Part shown: piece after piece, positions 40,067 to 52,100 of the stretch | Position numbering within the stretch: the first letter of the stretch is position 1 | How the letters are laid out: every line of letters begins with the position of its first letter | Source: Teredinibacter turnerae T7901 | Lineage (GTDB): Bacteria > Pseudomonadota > Gammaproteobacteria > Pseudomonadales > Cellvibrionaceae | NCBI RefSeq assembly: GCF_000023025.1 | Contig: NC_012997.1 | Coordinates: 3,841,125-3,905,124 of the forward strand | DNA: 64,000 nt | Direction: 5' to 3' | Notes under the pieces: generated by a model | Database searches by the model: none | The model's input: only the letters and a program-made list of their open reading frames with translations | Told to the model about the DNA's origin: nothing | Position numbers and translations under genes: made by a program

Positions 40067-41040
40067 ACGATAACAATACTAAACCACTGGTGGTGTTCAC
40101 CGCCTCGTCTCTCGCGCTTCCTTTACTTAACCAATTGCAGAAAAACGGACAATTGACGACGGTCGTGCTACCCGCACTGGAGAGTAGCTCGCCGTTCGCT
40201 CATGAAGTTTTCAACCTGCGTGCACGACTACAGGAAAAAGGTATTCCCTACCTGAACTGCGGCAAAGAGCAACTCTCCGAGTTGGTGCACGATCTGGATC
40301 GCATGCAAGTAGAGGTCGGGGTTATATTCACCTACCCACACGTGTTACCAGAAAAATTACTTGCTTATTTTGCGCACGGTGTTTTCAATCTCCACGGCTC
40401 TCGCCTACCGGCCTATCCCGGACCCTGCCCGCTCTACTGGCAAATTCGCAATCGCGAGCCCGTACTCACACTCACACTTCACAAGGCAACCAACGAGCCG
40501 GATCAAGGAGACATCGTGGCTACGCGGGAGATTCCGATTCATCCGCTGGACACGCTACAAAGCCTTTCCAACCAAATGGCGTGGCTGGCGCTGCCGCTCA
40601 TCGCCGAATTACAGCAGGTTTTAGCGGGCCAGAAACTTACTTACCAGCCACAACTTACGGCAGACAAAAACTGGGAGTCGATGCCAGGGAAAAACTATGC
40701 TCGCCGGCCGCGCGCGAGTGATCTGCAAATTATTTGGCACAACATGTCTGCAGAAGCGATTAGTGCGATGTGCCGTGCCGGCGCCGGGCAGCCATTTTCT
40801 GCGCTGTTTTATTACAACAATTGTCCACTGCTGTTGCAGCAGGCTACGCCTGTCGATTACCCACAATTTGGTATTACAGCAGGCACCATTTTATTTATTG
40901 GCGAACCCGAAGGGTTAATTGTCGCAACTCGGGAAAATGCCGTTCGCCTTGACATCATCTCCTGCGCCGACGGTCTGTTTACTGGCTATGCCTTTGCAGA
41001 ACGGTTTTCTCTGGACGCAGGAATTCAACTGAAGTCCTGA
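40063..41040 (+). CDS. 10-formyltetrahydrofolate-dependent formyltransferase
   Basis: A 325-residue formyltransferase related to Fmt and the formyl domain of ArnA. The catalytic signature is NLHGSRLPAYPGPCPLYWQI (about 108-127), with the Asn-His and Leu-Pro of the active site, followed by the aspartate in EPDQGDIVATREI. The C-terminal part has the Fmt-C-like RRPRASDLQIIWHNMSAEAI. A dedicated initiator-tRNA Fmt would be expected elsewhere, next to def. This copy is coupled to a methyltransferase-like gene in a surface-structure cluster, so formylation of an amino sugar or amino-acid side chain is more likely. The ATG at 40063 overlaps the preceding stop. Confidence 0.8.
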   Translation: MNDNNTKPLVVFTASSLALPLLNQLQKNGQLTTVVLPALESSSPFAHEVFNLRARLQEKGIPYLNCGKEQLSELVHDLDRMQVEVGVIFTYPHVLPEKLLAYFAHGVFNLHGSRLPAYPGPCPLYWQIRNREPVLTLTLHKATNEPDQGDIVATREIPIHPLDTLQSLSNQMAWLALPLIAELQQVLAGQKLTYQPQLTADKNWESMPGKNYARRPRASDLQIIWHNMSAEAISAMCRAGAGQPFSALFYYNNCPLLLQQATPVDYPQFGITAGTILFIGEPEGLIVATRENAVRLDIISCADGLFTGYAFAERFSLDAGIQLKS

Positions 41041-41063
41041 CTCACGTGACATGAGGGAACACA

Positions 41064-41651
41064 ATGCAACCCATCATAGGTGATATACATCTTTTCGGCT
41101 TTAACTTCGGACAGGAAGGCTGGGCACTTTGCCAGGGACAGCTCATGGCCATCCAGGATAACACCGCACTGTATTCGCTAATCGGCACCCAATACGGTGG
41201 CGATGGCCGTTCGAGCTTCGGTATTCCCGACTTGCGAGGTCGTGTGCCACTGGGAACAGGAAATCCCCCCGGCGGCAGCCAATGGCCGATGGGGCGCGAT
41301 GCAGGCGCGGAAACCTGTGTCATCCAGGAATCGCAAATGCCGACCCACAGCCATCCAGCTAACTTTAGCTCACAATCGAGTCTCTTCGGTACTACCGAGC
41401 CCGCAGACCTGACAACGCCAGAAACAGGCGCCGTACTGGCCAATGTAGTTGCCGGTGGCACGGGAGCTGATAAACCCGAAAAAATTTACACGGTTACTAC
41501 CGCAAACCCGGTGACCCTCGGCGGCCTGGATGTCACCGGAGAAGTGCAAGTGGGTAACGCAGGTAATTCCAGTTTATTTAGCCTGTTGCAACCCTGCCTG
41601 GCGGTCAGCTACGCAATCGCCACCGAGGGTGTGTACCCGAATAGAAGCTAG
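41064..41651 (+). CDS. Phage tail collar domain protein (MdpB-like)
   Basis: A 195-residue protein with an N-terminal phage tail Collar domain: MQPIIGDIHLFGFNFGQEGW, then CQGQLMAIQDNTALYSLIGTQYG, and FGIPDLRGRVPLG. It is followed by a variable Thr/Gly-rich region and a C-terminal strand (LLQPCLAVSYAIATEG). This matches the microcystin-dependent-protein group of chromosomal, non-phage collar proteins found in many bacteria. No other phage genes are present. The TAG stop lies inside the terminal repeat of a MITE-like element, so the original 3' end may have been altered by the insertion. GAGG is 7 nt before the ATG. Function is unknown. A cell-surface or fibre role is inferred. Confidence 0.88.
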   Translation: MQPIIGDIHLFGFNFGQEGWALCQGQLMAIQDNTALYSLIGTQYGGDGRSSFGIPDLRGRVPLGTGNPPGGSQWPMGRDAGAETCVIQESQMPTHSHPANFSSQSSLFGTTEPADLTTPETGAVLANVVAGGTGADKPEKIYTVTTANPVTLGGLDVTGEVQVGNAGNSSLFSLLQPCLAVSYAIATEGVYPNRS

Positions 41652-41916
41652 GGCCTGTTAACACTAATTCGATTCATTCTGTTGCGGCTAAAATTTCGCT
41701 ATCAAGGCGTTTGGAGCATAGTTTGATTGTTCCAAATGAGCGATAAACAACGCTGAGAGCGGGATTTTAGCCGCAACCCGCAGGGCTGGGTCTGTATTTC
41801 CAGGCTGATGCGTTATTTTTCGCTCGTTTAGCCCGCTAAACAACGCCAAAAATGCCTTTCATCCTGAAAATACAGGCTCCAGCAGAGCGAATTGAATTAG
41901 TGTTAACAGGCCCTAG
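41648..41916. mobile_element. 269-bp MITE-like element
   Basis: The ends are near-perfect inverted repeats (CTAGGGCCTGTTAACACT... , 27 of 28 bases matching) at 41648-41675 and 41889-41916, with TA at the outer border as in TA-inserting elements. Inside are a perfect 14-bp inverted repeat (GTTGCGGCTAAAAT at 41681, its complement at 41764), a 13-bp repeat with one mismatch (41792 and 41863), and the hairpin GTTTAGC-cc-GCTAAAC at 41826-41841. There is no open reading frame of note. It would depend on a transposase in trans. Confidence 0.8.
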
Positions 41917-42273
41917 GGAACCTGATTAACCTAACACCTTTTGACACTGCACCACCGGCAGTTACTTACAGACTGACCCGTACGTTTAAAGCTGGGCTGA
42001 TAAAATTCTAAATCGAAATGTGGAAGCCGATGTTTAAGCGTGCGGGCGGCACTATTTAATGGCTCGCTCCTCCGACAAAACGCAACAAATTCGCGACAAA
42101 CGCACTACCCAGGTTACCAAGATAAAAACTGTCTTCTTACTATTGAAATGAATTGGCTTATTTTTATAACCAGAGGGGCTTATTTCTAACAGTTCTGAAT
42201 CCGCCTGCTAAGCTTAAAACGTGTACTACACCGCGCGTTTACGCAACGTGCCAAGAACAAGAAGGTTAGCCAG
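41917..42273. other. Intergenic region upstream of sulfotransferase
   Basis: No gene or clear signal was seen in this stretch apart from an AAGAAGG ribosome-binding site before the GTG at 42274. Confidence 0.5.
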
Positions 42274-43089
42274 GTGTCTCAATTTCACTTCATTTCAGGT
42301 CTGCCACGATCAGGCTCGACCCTGCTCGCAGGCCTATTGCGACAAAATCCCCGATTCCACGCTGCGATGAGCAGCCCTGTCTCAAATTTAATGAATTCCA
42401 TCCTGGAACAAACAGGCGCAGGCAGCGAATTTTATTCTTTTTTCAATGCTGATAAGCGCAAGCGCTTGTGTAAAAGTCTATTTGAGGCTTACTACGCCGA
42501 AGAGGAAAATCCGCCGATTATTTTTGATACCAGTCGTGCCTGGACTGCGCGTCTGCACCAACTGGTCGAACTATTCGGTGACTTTAAAGTGATTTGTTGC
42601 GTGCGTAACCCAGCTTGGATTATGGACAGTTTCGAACGTATCCATCGTAAGAATCCTTTTGATTACAGCCGCATGTTCTCCGCTGGCAATCGCGCCACTG
42701 TCTACTCGCGCTGCGAAACGCTCGCCAATTCAAACGGCGCATTGGGCGGAGCCTGGACTGCGCTGAAGGAAGCCTACTACGGCGATTTTTCCGATCGTTT
42801 ACTTCTCATCGACTATCAACTGCTCACCCAGCATCCCAGCCGCACGCTGGAGCTGCTATACCAGTTTATCGGCGAAGATTTTTATCAGCACGATTTTGAC
42901 AATGTGGAATACGAAGCAACCGAATTCGATCAGCAACTTGGGGTGCGCGACTTACATACGGTGCAGCGCAAAGTGGAGTTTTCGCCCAGGCGCAGCCTGT
43001 TACCGCCGGATCTGTTTAACAAATACCAGGATATGGCCTTTTGGCAGGATACGACCGGCACCGCCGCCAGCACTATCGCCCCTCGATAA
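42274..43089 (+). CDS. PAPS-dependent sulfotransferase family protein
   Basis: A 271-residue cytosolic sulfotransferase-like protein. The phosphosulfate-binding loop is FISGLPRSGSTLLAGLL at residues 5-21. The 3'-phosphate motif is VICCVRNPAWIMDSFERI near residue 110. These are the two diagnostic elements of enzymes that transfer sulfate from PAPS. Start is GTG with a weak AAGG box. The acceptor is unknown. Placement between a collar protein and a giant secreted protein suggests that it sulfates a component of that surface structure or a glycan on it. It lies downstream of the MITE, so it may have a separate promoter. Confidence 0.85.
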   Translation: MSQFHFISGLPRSGSTLLAGLLRQNPRFHAAMSSPVSNLMNSILEQTGAGSEFYSFFNADKRKRLCKSLFEAYYAEEENPPIIFDTSRAWTARLHQLVELFGDFKVICCVRNPAWIMDSFERIHRKNPFDYSRMFSAGNRATVYSRCETLANSNGALGGAWTALKEAYYGDFSDRLLLIDYQLLTQHPSRTLELLYQFIGEDFYQHDFDNVEYEATEFDQQLGVRDLHTVQRKVEFSPRRSLLPPDLFNKYQDMAFWQDTTGTAASTIAPR

Positions 43090-43135
43090 GACTTATACCC
43101 TTAATATTTTTAGCGACTAAAACCTGAGCCTGTTT

Positions 43136-46100
43136 ATGAAACATTTTCTCGCACAAGGAATTACCTCGATACTTCTCCCGTTCACCGCCTACGCGGCAAC
43201 AGGCAGCTACGCCAACACCTATCAGCGCAATGCGCGGGCACAAACACCACAACAGGCAGCCTTGCTGTGGTCAAACGACAAGGCTCACTCTGTCGCTGCC
43301 CCTTATTCGCCAGAGACGTTGAACACAAACGCGCCAGTGTTAATGCACGGCAACCCGGTGCGAGAGCTGGTGATCATTGACTCTGCGGTGCAGGACAAGC
43401 AGACCTTATTCAACGGTATCGCGCCGGGAGTGGCTGTCGCAGAGATTGTTCCTGGCGAGGATGGCGTAACACAGCTCGTGGAGATTCTCGCTAAGTACCA
43501 ACACTTGGACGCAGTACATCTTTTCAGCCACGGCAACAGCGGCAATTTACAGCTTGCGGGTCGGCAAATTCCAGCGACAGAACTGCGCGAAAAAACTGAA
43601 TTATTCGCAACGTTGGAAAATGCGGTAAGTCCAGGTGGAGACTTTTTGTTGTACGGCTGTAATTTTGCTGCGAACGCAGAGGGTGAGGATTTTCTCGACC
43701 TGGTGAGTCATACAACGGGTCTGGACACTGCAGCTTCCGCAGACCTCACCGGCAACACGGCGAATGACGGTGACTGGGACCTTGAAATAGCCCGCGGAGA
43801 CATTACCGCGAAAACGCCTTTCAGTGAGCAGGCGCTGCGAGATTTCTCCGGCGTGCTGGCTCCACAAACATACACAGCGCAGCAGCTGTATAACGACAAC
43901 ACACCATCGAGTTACTACTACCAGACAGTGATATCAACGGGCGATGGTTATTTTGATGCTACCAACCTCGGCGGCAGAGTCTCAGCCGTGGACGGTGGTG
44001 GCAGTTACGGATACCTCTATGCATCGACAGGCTCCGGGCTCTACGGTAAAACCCTACAAATTGCCGCCGACGGTACCAATGTAGGTACCTTCGAACTCAA
44101 TACCTTACAGCTTTCCGTGGGTGAATTGGGCTGCACCGCATCGGACATTTCGGTAAACGTCACTATTGAAGGTTATTACCCCAACAACTCTTCAGCCGGG
44201 ACCCAGAATGTAACCGTGGCAACGCCTACCACCTTTTGCGGCTACGGGGACGTGGATACCGTCGATGTTTCCTCAACCTTTGGCGCGGGCAAGGCGTTAT
44301 CGCGGTTTGTGGTTAAGTATCAGGGCACAGCCCCCAACAACCGCTATTTCCTTATCGCCTCGTTCACCGTCGATAACCTGCAAGCCCCTGACGCAACTGC
44401 ACCGACGCTAACCGCTGTCACCGGGGTACCCTCGCCCACAACGGACTCGACGCCAGACTACACCTTCAGCACGGATGAAGCGGGAACCCTGACTGTCGGC
44501 GGTTCTTGCGGCAGCTCTGACGAAGGGGCAATAAGCTCCGGGTCCAACACTATTACCTTGACCCAAACCGACAACAGCACCCCCTTGGCAGATGGCACTT
44601 ACAGCGACTGCACGGTCACGGTTCAGGATTCTTACGGCAACAGCAGTACTCCGCTGGCCATCAACTCTTTTACAGTCGATGCGAGTGCGCCGGTGTTGAG
44701 CGAGGTGACACCAGTCGTCAGCCCAACCAACGACGCCACGCCCAACGTGACCTTTTCGACGAACGAAGCAGGCACCCTCTCCGTCGGCGGTTTATGCGGC
44801 ACCAGTACATCGACAACGATCAGCGCCACGGGCAATCATACAATTACGCTAACACAAGCGGATAACAGCACACCGCTAACCGATTCGACCTACACGAACT
44901 GCACGCTAACAGTGACAGATAGCGCAGGTAACGCCAGCAGTCCGTTGGCACTCAGCACGTTTATTGTTGATACCACTGCACCCGCCAACCCTTCCACGCC
45001 AGATATGCAGGCTGGCAGTGACAGCGGCAGCTCGAACACCGATAACACCACAGCCGATACCACACCGAGCTTCACGGGTACCAGCGAGGCCAGCGCAACA
45101 ATCACTCTGTCTTCCAACGTAGATGGCATTGTTGGGAGTACAACCGCGGATGGCAGCGGCAATTGGACGGTGACCGCGTCAACGCTCAGCGCCGGTGCGC
45201 ATCAGATTTCCGCGACGGCAACTGATCAGGCGACAAATACTTCCGGTTCCTCAACCAGTTTAAGCATCCTTATCGACACCCTCGCGCCATCAGCGCCATC
45301 CACCGCGGATCTCGCCGCTGCGAGCGATCTCGGCACCTCGAGTTCGGACGATCTGACGTCGAACACAACACCACAATTCACCGGCACCGCTGAAGCAAAC
45401 GGGCTGCTGAGCCTGCAGTCGTCTCTGGATGGCAGTATTGGCTCGGCAACCGTTGACGGCAGCGGCAACTGGACGGTTACCGCATCAACCCTGTCTCAAG
45501 GGGCGCACACAATAACCAGCACCGTGACAGATATTGCAGGCAATACATCGGCGGCATCGGCAGGTTTGAGTGTCACTATCGATACCACCGCACCGGCTGT
45601 TACTTCGGTGTCCGTGCCAGTCAACAATACCTATGGCTTGAGCGACACGCTTAGCTTCGTGGTTAATCTGGACGACACGGTTGTGGTCAACACCTCAGGC
45701 GGCACGCCGCGGCTGGCAATGACCATTGGCGCAGCTACACGTTACGCCAGCTATGTTTCCGGCTCGGGTACCTCGTCACTGGTTTTTTCTTACTCTGTTG
45801 AGTCTGGCCTTAACGACAGCGATGGCATTTCCTTAAATGGTTCGCTGGACTTGAACAGCGGCGCCATAACCGACAGCGCGGGCAACAGTATCAGCACCAC
45901 GCTCGCCAGTGTAGGCAGCTTGACTTCGGTGCTGGTCGACACCCTAGCACCCTCGCTCACGGAGTTTACTGCCGTGGCGAGTGCCACCAATGCAACAACG
46001 CCAAGTGTGGTGGTCAATGTTTCGGAAGACGGAACCCTCGCGTTTTCCGGCAGTTGTGGCAGCCTGGATGCGGGCAGTGTGAGCGCGGGCAATGTCAGCT

Positions 46101-49100
46101 TGCGGCTCACCCAGCCGGATAACACCACCAGCCTCACTGAAGGCACTTATAGCGATTGTGCAATTACGGCTACCGACGCGGGGGGCAATACCAGCCCGCC
46201 GCTATCGTTGAGCAGCTTTACAGTTGATCGAACCTCGCCAACGCTCACAGAATTCACGGCAGTAACAACACTTGGCAACGACAGCTCACCAGCGTTCGTA
46301 GTCGCGGCGTCCGAAGTCGGCAGCCTCGCGATCGGTGGGAGTTGTGGCCTGGGCAGCAGTCCAGCTATGAGTGTAGGCAACAACAGTGTCACGCTGCTCA
46401 ATTCATCCGCGTCCGCCGATTTAGCGGACGGTACCTACAGCGATTGTACGGCAGTACTCACCGACGCCGCAGGCAATGCCAGCAGCCCGCTGAGTCTCAG
46501 CAGCTTCACTATCGACACCAGTGCGCCGACATTGGCCGTGGTGACCGCGGTGCCGAGTCTGGGTACGGACTCAACCCCGAGCCTCACCTTTTCCAGCTCA
46601 GAAGCGGGCACACTTGCTGTCGGCGGCAGTTGTGGCAGCAGCGACATAGGCACGATAAGTAGTGGCAACACCCCTATCACCCTCACCGCCACCAACAACA
46701 GCAGCAGTCTGAGCGATGGAACATACGCCGACTGTACTCTGACTGTGACTGATAGTGCCGGCAACAGCAGTACCCCACTGGCGCTGGCACAGTTCACCAT
46801 CGACACCACACCGCCATCTATCGCCCAGGCAACCGCCGTAGCAACACCCACCAATGATGCAACACCGGATGTGGCTTTACTGTTGAGTGAAGCGGGTATT
46901 CTGGCGGTGAATGGTAGTTGTGGCAGCGCGGCGGAAGGCAGCATAGGCGCAGGTAGCCAAACCATCACGCTGACCCAGACAGACAACAGCAGCGCGCTGG
47001 CAGATGGCACCTACAGCGACTGTACCGTGAGCCTTACCGACCCGGCAGGCAACAGCAGCGCGCCCGCCGCCCTATCTGCGTTCCAGGTAGACACCCAGGC
47101 GCCTACCTTAACGGAAGCAACTGCAGTCAGCACACCCACGGCGGACACAACGCCCAGCCTGACGCTGGCGGTGAACGAAACCAGCACCCTGCAGATCACG
47201 GGCAGTTGTGCCCTCGGCAGTACTAGCGCACTGATCACCGGCAATAACAGCGTAACTCTGGCAACGCTGAGCGACGCCACCTACAGTGACTGCGTTGCTC
47301 AGGCAACCGACAGCGCCGGTAATTTAAGTACCCCGGTTACCTTGTCGAGCTTTACTATCGACAGTGCTGGCCCGGTACTGGCCGAAACCAGCGCCGTAAA
47401 CACTCCGACCTCTGACAGTTCGCCCAGCGTGACCTTTACCAGCAGTGAAGCCGGTGTACTAACCATTACTGGTAACTGCGGCAGCCCCGATACTGGCTCG
47501 GTCGCCAGCGGCAGTGTGACAATTACTCTCACCCAACTCGACGGGGTAACGCCATTGGCTGATGGCAGTTACAGCAATTGTGCAGTCACTGTGACTGACA
47601 ACCTCGGCAACGCGAGTACGCCACTCCTGTTAAGCAGCTTCGAGGTGGATACCGCAGCGCCAGTTGTCACCGAGTCTGCCGCTGTAACCAGCCCGAACCG
47701 CGATGCCACCCCAACGCTGAGCATCACTTTGTCAGAAGCGGGCAGCATTACTGTCGGCGGTGACTGTGGCAGTTCGGACGAGGGCCCGCTGGCCAGCGGC
47801 ACTCACACCATCACCCTGACTCAACCCGACAATATCAACGCTCTTGCTGACGGTACTTACAGCAATTGCACTATTAGCGTTAGTGACGGCGCCGGAAACC
47901 TGAGCACTCAGCTCAGCTTGAGTGCGTTTACCATAGATGCAACTGCGCCAGTACTCGCCACCAATGCAGGCCTGACCCTGGATGAAGGCGCCAGTGCCCC
48001 CATTAGCGCCAGCCTGCTTTCGGCGACTGATCAGACCACTGCCGTAGCGGATATTCTGATTTCTCTGAGCAGTAGCCCTACGAATGGAAATCTGCGTCGC
48101 AACGGTGTCGCACTTAGCGCCGGTAGCAGCTTTTATCAAACGGAAATAACCCAAGGAAACATTCAATACAGCCACGACGGCGGCGAAAGCACCGGCGACA
48201 GCTTCAGCTTTACGCTGACCGATGCACTGGATAACACCAGCAGTCCACAAACGTTTGCGATCACGGTAACGCCACAGAACGACGCCCCAGACACCACAGC
48301 CGATACCGCCACAACCAATGAGGATACCCCGGTAACCGTGGACGTACTGGCCAACGATGTTGACCCGGACGATACCATTAACGCCGCCAGCGTATTGATT
48401 GTTGCGGCTGCCAGTAACGGTCAGGCAAGCGTTAATACAGCCAACGGTGATATCACCTACACACCGAACGCAGACTTTAACGGCGTGGATAGCTTCAGCT
48501 ATACCGTGCAGGATACAACCGGTGACACCTCTGCCTCGACCCTGGTGTCGATCACAATTAGCGCGGTAAACGACGCACCTGTCGCTGTCGCTGACGCGGT
48601 GTCTACCGACATCAACACCCCTGTCACGATTGATGTGGCAGCGAATGATTCGGATATTGATGTGGGCGACAGTCTGGATACCGCGAGCCTGAGCGTCGTA
48701 AATGCGCCAGCGCACGGCACCGCGCAAGTTGTTAACGGCAGTATTAGCTATACGCCGACCACGGATTATCTGGGCAACGACAGCTTCACTTACACCATTG
48801 ACGACACTAATGGCCTCAGTTCCAACGCGGCAACGGTCACCATAAGTGTTATCGACCCCAACAGCTCACCGAGTGCCGCAAACGACTCTGCCACCACGAA
48901 TGAAGATACACCGGTAACCATCGCCGTCCTCAGCAACGATTCTGATCCAGACGGATCATTGGTCCCTGGCAGCGTCGCAATCGCCACGCCGCCAATGCAC
49001 GGCACAGCGAGTGTGACCAGCAACGGCACGGTGAACTACACGCCCGCCAGCAACTACTTCGGCAGCGATAGCTTCACCTACACTGTCGCCGATGATGATG

Positions 49101-52100
49101 GCGCCGTATCTGCAGCAGCAACAGTTTCCATAACAGTCAACAGCGTGAACGACGCACCACAGGCCAACGACGACACTGTGCGACTGCTGGAGGATGCAAG
49201 CCTCACCATCAATGTGCTCGGTAACGACAGTGATGTGGACGGCACCCTGGCCCCTGCGACCCTGGTAATTGTGACCAACGCAGCATCCGGCATTGCCGGG
49301 GTGGACAACGGCCAAGTGGTGTACACGCCGTTGGATGACTATGTTGGCAGCGATACGTTCACGTACACCGTGGCCGATAACGCGGGCACCGTGTCCAACA
49401 CGGCAACTGTAACGCTCACCGTTGACCCGGTTAACGACGCGCCTAAAGCCGCTGACGATAACTTCACTATCCTAGCCGCAAGTGCCAGCGATCTGGTGGT
49501 GCTGGAAAACGACGCCGATATCGATGGCAGCCTGGACGCCGCAAGTATTACTGTGGTGGCTGCGCCCGCTCAGGGCACGCTGACTAACAACAACGATGGC
49601 ACATTGCGCTACACCCCCAGTGCGGGTATTGCGCCGCTTGATGGCGACAGCTTCAGCTACACCGTGTTGGACAACGATGGCGAAAGCTCAAACACCGCAA
49701 CCGTTACCCTCACGTTTGTACCTGGCTCAACACTGGTGATTACCGGCGCTCCGGCGGAGGACATCATCGAAGGTCAGGCGTTTTCCTTCACACCTACCGT
49801 GATGGACGCTGACAGCCTGTTCACGCTCACCTTCAGTGTGCAGAACCTGCCCGCCTGGATGGCATTCGACAGCGCCACCGGAAGCTTATCCGGCACACCT
49901 ACCCGCGACGACGTCGGCGCCTATGACAACATCACTCTGAGTGTGTCTGACGGCGTTAACACCAGTGTGCTCAGCGCGTTTAGTGTGGAGGTGTTCGCTG
50001 ATGTCGATACGGACAACGACACCATCAGCGACTACCAGGAGCAGCTCGACGGTACCGACCCGAACGACCCGCTGGATTATCTCGACTTGACGCCGCCAGA
50101 CCTGCTCGCTCCGGCAGATATTATTGTGGATGCGACCGGTCTGTTCACCCGGGTAACCCTGGCGCAGCTGCTGTCAATGGCTGCGGATGCAACCCAAGCA
50201 GAGCTCGACGAGGCGGTTGCTGCGCTGGTAACCGACAATGTGAATGGCGATGGCTGCTGCAACGCTGCTCCCCAAGGCATCACTGACGGTCGCTATCAGC
50301 TTCGCCCAGGTGTCCATGCCACCCATTGGACCGCCGAAGACTTTATGGGCAACAGCAGCCAGGTTACCCAAACTGTGTTTGTGCGACCACTGGTGAGCCT
50401 GAGTAAAGATCAGACTTCGGTTGAAGGTGCAACCGCAAGCTTTCAGGTGCTGTTGAACGGCCCGGCGATCAGCTATCCGTTTGAAGTGCCTCTAATGATC
50501 GATACCTCGTCTACAGCCACAGAGACAGATTACGAGCCAGTGCCAACCAGTGTTGTATTTAATGAGGGGCAAACCGAGGTTTCTGTCGCGATCCGCACCC
50601 TGGCAGACACCACGACTGAAAACGATGAAGTACTGCGCGTGCAATTGGATGATCGCACCAGCGCAGCTGAAGACTTGAGCGATGGCTTCGACGCAGATAT
50701 TTACGATATCAACGCCGGTGCGAAAACCACATTCGCACTCACCATTGTTGAACGCAACGTGCCGCCCAAGCTGACACTTACCCTGCGTCAAGCGGGTAAA
50801 CAGACCATCCAGGTAACGCCCAATGGTGGCGAAGTTACGGTCACAAGCGCCGTTGTTGACCCAAATCCAAACGATACCCACAGTATCGACTGGAGCGGCA
50901 CTGACAGCCTCCTGAACGACACCAGCGCTATACCAACGGTACTGACGTTCTCCCCCGCAGACCTCGCCAGCGGCCGCTACAAGGTAAAAGCCAAAGCCAC
51001 GGATAGCGCAAATGGCAGCAACACCGCCGTCCTGCACTTTGTGGTTGTGCAGAGCTTGCCCCAGCTATTGGCAACGGACGACACCGACAACGACGGTATT
51101 GACGATGAAACCGAAGGTACCGCCGACAGCGATGACGATGGCATCGCCGATTATCTCGATAACATTACTGCGACCAATGTGCTTCCCGAACGAGCGCGCC
51201 AGACCGACTCGTTCCTGATCGAGTGCGATCCCGGAGTCCGCTGCCGCCTCGGCGAATTTTCCATCCAAACGCCGAGTAGCGGTGCGCGATTGCTGGAAGA
51301 TGAGCGATCTGCCCTTAACGACTTCAACGAGGACACTCACTTCAACAGCTCGGGTATTTTTGACTTTGAGCTGGCGGACCTGCCCGAAGCCGGGCGCAGC
51401 ACGTCGGTGGTGATTCCGCAAATCGCGCCAATTCCCGCCAACGCGTTGTACCGTAAATTTCAAAATGGCGAGTGGCGTACCTTTATCGAGGATACCAACA
51501 ACCTGTTGCACTCGACCGCAGGCACCGAGGGCTTCTGCCCTCCACCCGGTGACAGCGCCTGGCAGCCAGGGCTTACCGAAGGTCACTGGTGTGTGCAGCT
51601 CACCATTGAAGATGGTGGCCCCAACGATGCCGATGGCGAGGTGAACGGCAGCGTTTCCGATCCAGGCGCGGTGGCAACACAAAAACGCCGTACTATCAAA
51701 ACTGGCGGTGGTGCCACTAGCGGTGTTTTGATGCTTCTAATTGCCCTGCTGGCGATCGGAAGACGCACACAAGTCAGCCGTAAACTGCCATTGGCCGCAC
51801 TGCTGGCTGGCGGCTTGACTGGAACAGCTCCTGCCCCAGCACAAGCCTACGAACCGGAAACGTTTTTTGTGAGCGCAACCGCCCTTACGAGCGAATCACA
51901 GCACAGCGCCGGCGACTACGCGTCCACTATGACTGCCAACGGGGTGGAAACAACGGTACTGAACTACGATGCCAAGTCCAACGGCTACCACATCAATCTA
52001 GGCCACACCTTCACCCCTTTTGTTTCATCCATGTTTGGCTACTTGGATCTGGGCAAGGCAGACACAGAACTAAGCTTCCTGGACGAGGATGATGCGATTG

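Noticed and set aside
41064-41651. Prophage remnant, based on the tail-collar domain
   Set aside because: No other phage genes occur in the window, and this collar type is common on chromosomes outside prophages.
44420-47950. Repetitive DNA resembling a repeat array or CRISPR-like structure
   Set aside because: The periodicity is that of coding Ig-like units in one frame, with variable sequence and no spacer/repeat alternation.
47732-48727. A 331-codon open frame on the minus strand inside the giant gene
   Set aside because: The plus-strand frame has clear domains throughout. The minus frame is an antisense shadow of GC-rich repeats with no family features and no ribosome-binding site.
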